From JALYQB01 sp035640155 (GTDB lineage Bacteria > Actinomycetota > Actinomycetes > Mycobacteriales > Pseudonocardiaceae), in NCBI GenBank assembly GCA_035640155.1, contig DASQWR010000203.1, positions 1-9,396 of the forward strand: a DNA stretch of 9,396 bases. Direction: 5' to 3'. The translations under genes were made by a program, and so were the position numbers. A model generated the notes under the pieces. That model made no database searches, was not told the DNA's origin, and saw only the letters and a list, made by a program, of their open reading frames with translations. Below, one piece after another: positions 7,039-9,396 of the stretch (position 1 is the stretch's first letter; each line of letters begins with the position of its first letter).

Positions 7039-7123
7039 GGAAGCGTGGCAGAGCGGCCGAATGCACTCGCCTTGAAAGCGAGCGTCCCGCGAGGGACCGG
7101 GGGTTCGAATCCCCCCGCTTCCG
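7039..7123 (+). tRNA. tRNA-Ser (anticodon UGA)
   Basis: The full class II cloverleaf can be folded by eye. Acceptor stem: GGAAGCG (7039-7045) with CGCTTCC (7116-7122), discriminator G at 7123. Anticodon stem: CTCGC/GCGAG, with loop CTTGAAA and anticodon TGA reading UCN codons. The long variable arm has stem GTCCC/GGGAC with a GCGA loop. The T arm is GGGGG-TTCGAAT-CCCCC (7099-7115). The 3' CCA is not encoded (CCC follows). tRNA 3' ends are common integration sites, and here a degenerate copy of the 3' half lies further right (7442-7492). Confidence 0.97.
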
Positions 7124-7187
7124 CCCTCTGACCACCGGAAACAGCGAGTCGCTGGAGTCCCTGACGGTCCCTGGGCGACGTCGGGTC

Positions 7188-7442
7188 TCAGTTGGCCCTC
7201 CAAGTCGCTCCGCTTGGCGCGCGCGCACGCCCGGGACCCGAGGGCAGAGCACAGACGGCGACGATCAACCCGAGCACGATGGGTGCCAAAGCCAGCGATG
7301 CGAGGGGCTGCAGGAACCAGGGCTGCTGGGCCGGTGCTGCCATCAACGCTGACCACAACCCATCGCTGACGAGCTGGACGATCCCGGACGGCACTGGACC
7401 GCTGACCGGCGGGGTGCAACCGAGACGCCAACACCGCTGCAC
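7188..7442 (-). CDS. Possible small single-pass membrane protein (uncertain)
   Basis: From a GTG at 7442 this frame gives 84 residues; an internal ATG at 7343 would give 51. A strongly hydrophobic segment, LASLALAPIVLGLIVAVCAL (about 48-67), could cross the membrane once. It is preceded by the Trp/Gln-rich AAPAQQPWFLQP and followed by a basic tail. Against it, there is no convincing ribosome site for either start, and the upstream end starts in the degenerate tRNA copy. I recognise no family. It could be a remnant gene of an integrated element or a chance frame. Confidence 0.3.
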   Translation of the reverse strand: MQRCWRLGCTPPVSGPVPSGIVQLVSDGLWSALMAAPAQQPWFLQPLASLALAPIVLGLIVAVCALPSGPGRARAPSGATWRAN

Positions 7443-7492
7443 CTTGGAAAGCGAGCATCCCGCAAGGGACCGGAGTACCCATCGCCGCTTCG
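7442..7492 (+). repeat. Degenerate duplicate of the tRNA-Ser 3' half (probable att-site scar)
   Basis: Bases 7442-7473 match tRNA positions 7070-7100 at 29 of 31 bases with one inserted G. The match starts at the 3' edge of the anticodon stem's 5' arm, runs through the anticodon loop and covers the variable arm. The T-arm part is eroded, but CCGCTTC near 7485-7491 again matches the acceptor end. No matching 5' half is seen upstream. This is the pattern left by site-specific integration into a tRNA gene, where the element brings its own 3' end. A decayed tandem tRNA gene is the alternative. Confidence 0.65.
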
Positions 7493-7584
7493 GCAGCGCT
7501 GACGTCGGCCCACTTGAGACCCGGGCCTGCCCTGGCGAACGCCGAGAGCGAGCGCGAGCGCTTTCTGCCGGGCATAGCTCTGCA

Positions 7585-7614
7585 GATCGGCTTTCGATCG
7601 TCCTGCGAAGACGA
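7585..7614 (-). terminator. Weak tandem hairpins downstream of the Nudix gene
   Basis: GATCG/CGATC with a 5-base loop (7585-7599) and TCGTC/GACGA with a 7-base loop (7598-7614) follow the Nudix stop (7641-7639) within about 50 bases. The stems are only 5 bp and share two bases, with no T-run, so terminator function is doubtful. Confidence 0.25.
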
Positions 7615-7638
7615 GTGACTGGGCGGGCGGGGCGAGGA

Positions 7639-8109
7639 TCAGCTGAGGTAGGGCTGTGGCCGTTGCTGGAGTCCGTGCCGGATGCGGAGCCGGACCGACG
7701 GGTGGATGGTCAGCGTGTCCAGACGGTCGGGTTCGACCCAGTGCACGTGCCTGGACTCGCTGCTCGGCGTGAGGAGACCGCCGATGGGGCGGGCGCGGAA
7801 GCAGAGAGAGAACTCCTGGCGGACCTCGCCATCGTCGTAGGCGATCACGTGGCGGGGGTCAGAGTAGATGCCGATCAGACCGGTGACCTCGACCTCCAGC
7901 CCGGTTTCCTCGTGGACCTCACGCACGGCGGCTTCGGTGCTGGTCTCGCCGACCTCCTGAGCCCCACCCGGCACGGCCCACAGGTCGTTGTCGGTGCGCT
8001 GGATCATCAGCACCCGGCCCGCGTCGTTGAGGACGACGGCGGTGACGGCCACCACGAGACTGTTGGCCCGGGGAGCGGCAGGATTGTCGTAGTAGTCAGT
8101 CTTGGGCAC
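7639..8109 (-). CDS. Nudix hydrolase
   Basis: This 156-residue protein has a complete Nudix box at 49-71, GX5EX7REVHEETGL, with the metal-binding R63-E64-x-x-E67-E68 set intact. Family members hydrolyse nucleoside diphosphates linked to another group using Mg2+. DNDLWAVPGG (40-49) precedes the box and SDPRHVIAYDDGEVRQEFSL (83-102) follows. The start MPKTDYY and end RPQPYL are as I recall for many actinobacterial homologues, so the GTG at 8109 should be right. Its AGGAGG is only one base upstream of the GTG, so initiation may depend on coupling to the regulator gene, which stops nine bases earlier. In the actinomycete element pSAM2, a Nudix protein (Pif) gives transfer immunity; whether this one does is unknown. 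Substrate not predictable. Confidence 0.93.
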   Translation of the reverse strand: MPKTDYYDNPAAPRANSLVVAVTAVVLNDAGRVLMIQRTDNDLWAVPGGAQEVGETSTEAAVREVHEETGLEVEVTGLIGIYSDPRHVIAYDDGEVRQEFSLCFRARPIGGLLTPSSESRHVHWVEPDRLDTLTIHPSVRLRIRHGLQQRPQPYLS

Positions 8110-8118
8110 GCCTCCTGA

Positions 8119-8860
8119 CTACCACTTCGGCGGCTGGGCCGTCTCCCACACCCGGTCGAAGCTCTGCGCGTAGGTCTCGAACAAGCACCCGGCCGAGAGC
8201 CGCCGTAGGTGCAGCGCGGGGGCGTGGGGCGCTGGAATGCCGTACACGTGCGGATTGACGATCATCTCGTCGTCATAGCGGTAGATCGAGTTGTACAGCG
8301 TGGTCCCATGGCAGCGGATTTCGACGCCGGACGCACCGTCGAGCTGGCGGAAGAAGGCAAGCGCGTTGCGGATCTTCGCGGAGATGGCGGCCCGTCCGAT
8401 GCCTTCATCGATGCTGCGGCGCTGGACCTCGCGACTGTCCGGATCTCCGAACAGCAGCCGGACCCGGCCGCCGTCGCCGCCCTTCGCGCGGAGCGCGGGC
8501 ACGAACGCCGGGTTCTCGGTGAGGAACATACCGACGTAGACCAGCACGTCGACCCGCGCTGGCCTGGCCGAGGAGCCGGTCCCACACCCCGTGGGGGACG
8601 GCGTTGCGGTTGGGGTACACCCGCACCACCTCAGATTCAGCGACCGCCGCGCTGGTCGCGGCGTCGAGAGCATCGGGCCAAAGGTAGCTCTCGGCCTCGC
8701 GCAGCAGGGTGGCGATCTTGTGTCGATGCTTCGGATACGGAGTGCGGCCCGTGGTGATCCAGCGCTCAACGGTCTTGGGATCCACACCCGCCCGTCCAGC
8801 CGCATCCTCGGTCGTCATCCCGTTGCGCAGCAGGGCATCCCGTAGCCGCTGGTTCGCCAT
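8119..8860 (-). pseudogene. XRE-type regulator with C-terminal domain of unknown function (DUF5919-like), frameshifted
   Basis: The N-terminal frame from ATG 8860 (AGGAGG six bases upstream) encodes a helix-turn-helix, RLRDALLRNGMTTEDAAGRA then VDPKTVERWITTGR, followed by a linker to GVWDRLLGQA. The rest of the protein continues in another frame with RVDVLVYVGMFLTENPAF, RVRLLFGDPDS, HGTTLYNSIYRYDDEM and FDRVWETAQPPKW to the TAG at 8119. The whole span is 742 bases, one more than 247 codons, so one extra base (or two missing) lies about 8551-8570. Without a shift, the first frame would end at 8405, giving 151 residues with about 50 out-of-frame. From memory, intact homologues are about 250 residues, pair with Nudix genes, and carry the domain catalogued as DUF5919. 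The H-x-x-x-LYNSIYR part recalls degenerate PLD-type folds, but that is only an impression. Confidence 0.85.
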
Positions 8861-8866
8861 CTCAGT

Positions 8867-8872
8867 CCTCCT
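8867..8872 (-). promoter_or_regulatory. Ribosome binding site of the XRE regulator
   Basis: AGGAGG on the minus strand, six bases before the ATG at 8860. It fixes the regulator start; the reading frame stays open far upstream (to about 9169) with no other good site. Confidence 0.8.
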
Positions 8873-8909
8873 CGGACGACTAGGGACAACTAGGGACAAC
8901 AGGGACGTC
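8871..8909 (-). repeat. Four tandem ~10-bp operator-like repeats before the XRE regulator
   Basis: On the minus strand the units are GACGTCCCT (8909-8901), GTTGTCCCTA (8900-8891), GTTGTCCCTA (8890-8881) and GTCGTCCGAG (8880-8871). The two middle copies are identical, and starts are 9, 10 and 10 bases apart, about one helical turn. The array abuts the ribosome site, so a protein bound here could block transcription or initiation of the regulator gene. Binding by the regulator itself is the simplest guess. Confidence 0.7.
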
Positions 8910-8941
8910 CTGAGAAGTCCGGACCTGCGGTGCAGAAGTCC
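8903..8941. promoter_or_regulatory. Palindromes and spaced direct repeats in the divergent intergenic region
   Basis: GGACGTCC (8903-8910) and GTCCGGAC (8917-8924) are perfect 8-bp palindromes. AGAAGTCC occurs at 8913-8920 and 8934-8941, 21 bases apart (two helical turns). They lie between two divergent genes, so control of either or both is plausible. Confidence 0.45.
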
Positions 8942-9011
8942 ACTCGTGTCGGTCGAATAGTCAATCTCGCTGGCAACCCGAGCCCCCCGACCGAACCGAG
9001 GGAGAGCTGTC

Positions 9012-9359
9012 GTGACGCCGTACCGATCCAACCGCCCAGTGGCCAAGGGCGATGCGGTGAGCCGCCGTATCTCTGACGTGGTGTACCTGGTGCTGCGCGT
9101 CGGATCGTTGCGCAAGTCGGAGTTCAGCCCGGCTGAGCAGCGCGTGGTGTTCCGCTTCGGGCAGCTCACCCAGGACGAGACTGTCGCCGTTGCGGTGGAC
9201 CTGCTCGACCTGGACCGGCTGGTCCGGTTGTTCCACGCTGCCCAAGCCGACGCAAAGGCTCGTGGTTACGTCGCCGACGCGATCACGCGAACCGTCACCA
9301 CGCCGAGCAACGCGGCCACGGACCGACCGGCCCCGCCCGGCGGGCGGAGTGCGAGGTGA
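9012..9359 (+). CDS. Small hypothetical protein, divergent from the XRE regulator
   Basis: This 115-residue protein starts at a GTG with GGGAGAG about seven bases upstream. It has a basic N-terminus (TPYRSNRPVAKGDAVSRR), a compact, probably helical core and a Pro/Gly/Arg-rich tail (100-115). The core includes ISDVVYLVLRVGSLRKSEFS (20-39), EQRVVFRFGQLT (42-53) and TVAVAVDLLDLDRLVRLFHA (57-76). It has no membrane segment and no motif I can name. The good ribosome site and codon pattern support a real gene. It diverges from the regulator across 151 bases that hold the repeats, and its stop TGA overlaps a GTG that opens only a seven-codon frame. It is probably part of the same accessory module. 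Function unknown. Confidence 0.7.
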   Translation: MTPYRSNRPVAKGDAVSRRISDVVYLVLRVGSLRKSEFSPAEQRVVFRFGQLTQDETVAVAVDLLDLDRLVRLFHAAQADAKARGYVADAITRTVTTPSNAATDRPAPPGGRSAR

Positions 9360-9379
9360 CACAGCCGGGCAGCTGCTGA

Positions 9380-9396
9380 ATGAGCGCGGACTGCAC
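9380..9396 (+). other. Possible start of another gene at the right edge
   Basis: An ATG at 9380 opens a frame (MSADC...) that runs off the window, 20 bases after the preceding stop. There is no clear ribosome site, and too little is present to judge. Confidence 0.2.

Larger units (their letters stand above)
7124..7638. other. Intergenic stretch beside the tRNA, probably accessory or decayed DNA
   Basis: No well-supported gene lies between the tRNA and the Nudix stop. The stretch holds a possible small membrane ORF on the minus strand (7188-7442), a degenerate tRNA 3'-half copy (7442-7492), and weak tandem hairpins near 7585-7614. The palindrome AGCGAGTCGCT and two GTCCCTG copies occur near 7143-7173. 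Long reading frames on both strands here do not look like proteins and owe their length to high GC. Confidence 0.5.

Noticed and set aside
6899..7252. Second minus-strand frame over the tRNA
   Set aside because: Also antisense tRNA-Ser translation (GDSNPRSLAGRS), with no independent coding evidence.
6706..7575. Long minus-strand frame (289 residues) across the tRNA
   Set aside because: It contains GGSGGIRTPGPSRDARF, the well-known false protein made by translating the antisense of a tRNA-Ser gene. The rest lies antisense to the unknown gene and to non-coding DNA.
7192..8118. 308-residue plus-strand frame covering the intergenic stretch and the Nudix gene
   Set aside because: Its second half is antisense to an intact Nudix box, and the first half crosses the decayed tRNA copy without protein-like features.
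8119..8860. Two separate genes instead of one frameshifted regulator
   Set aside because: The downstream half has no start codon with a ribosome site near the junction, and the two halves join without gap or overlap as one protein.
1..9396. CRISPR array, insertion sequence or transposase
   Set aside because: No regularly spaced 25-40 base repeats and no transposase-like frame were seen; the only tandem array has a 10-base period.

Overview
The window is high-GC actinobacterial chromosome, read from sequence alone. Two things point to a mycolata-type or Pseudonocardiales-like actinomycete. It encodes the bacterial proteasome activator Bpa/PafE with its C-terminal GQYL tail. Directly downstream lie a galactan-type Wzm/Wzt ABC exporter and the start of a GT2 glycosyltransferase. 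The same partners (PafE, RfbD, RfbE, GlfT1) are neighbours in Mycobacterium tuberculosis around Rv3780-Rv3783. The exact genus cannot be fixed; Pseudonocardia or a relative is my guess.

Region 1 (1-3413, minus strand) is a tightly packed block. In transcription order it holds a PIG3-type quinone oxidoreductase (apparently leaderless, GTG start), bpa, the Wzm-like permease, the Wzt-like ATPase, and the first codons of a GT2 glycosyltransferase that overlaps the ATPase stop by ATGA. The last three genes would finish and move lipid-linked cell-wall polysaccharide. Bpa feeds unfolded proteins to the 20S proteasome without ATP.

Region 2 (3437-5852) holds an ECF42-type sigma factor with a TPR tail, preceded in its operon by a YCII/DGPF-family protein whose stop overlaps the sigma start (ATGA). 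A GNAT acetyltransferase diverges from this pair.

Region 3 (5853-7123) holds a hypothetical protein I do not recognise, preceded by a palindrome-rich leader, then a short hairpin and an intact tRNA-Ser(UGA).

Region 4 (7124-9396) looks like accessory DNA next to the tRNA. A degenerate second copy of the tRNA-Ser 3' half lies about 370 bp downstream, as expected of an attachment-site scar. Beyond it is a minus-strand pair: an XRE-type regulator with a C-terminal domain of unknown function, broken by a +1-type frameshift, and a Nudix hydrolase. A small unknown gene diverges from the regulator. The intergenic region between them carries 10-bp tandem repeats abutting the regulator's ribosome binding site. 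This resembles the cargo/regulatory end of an actinomycete integrative element, but no integrase, excisionase or transfer gene is inside the window.
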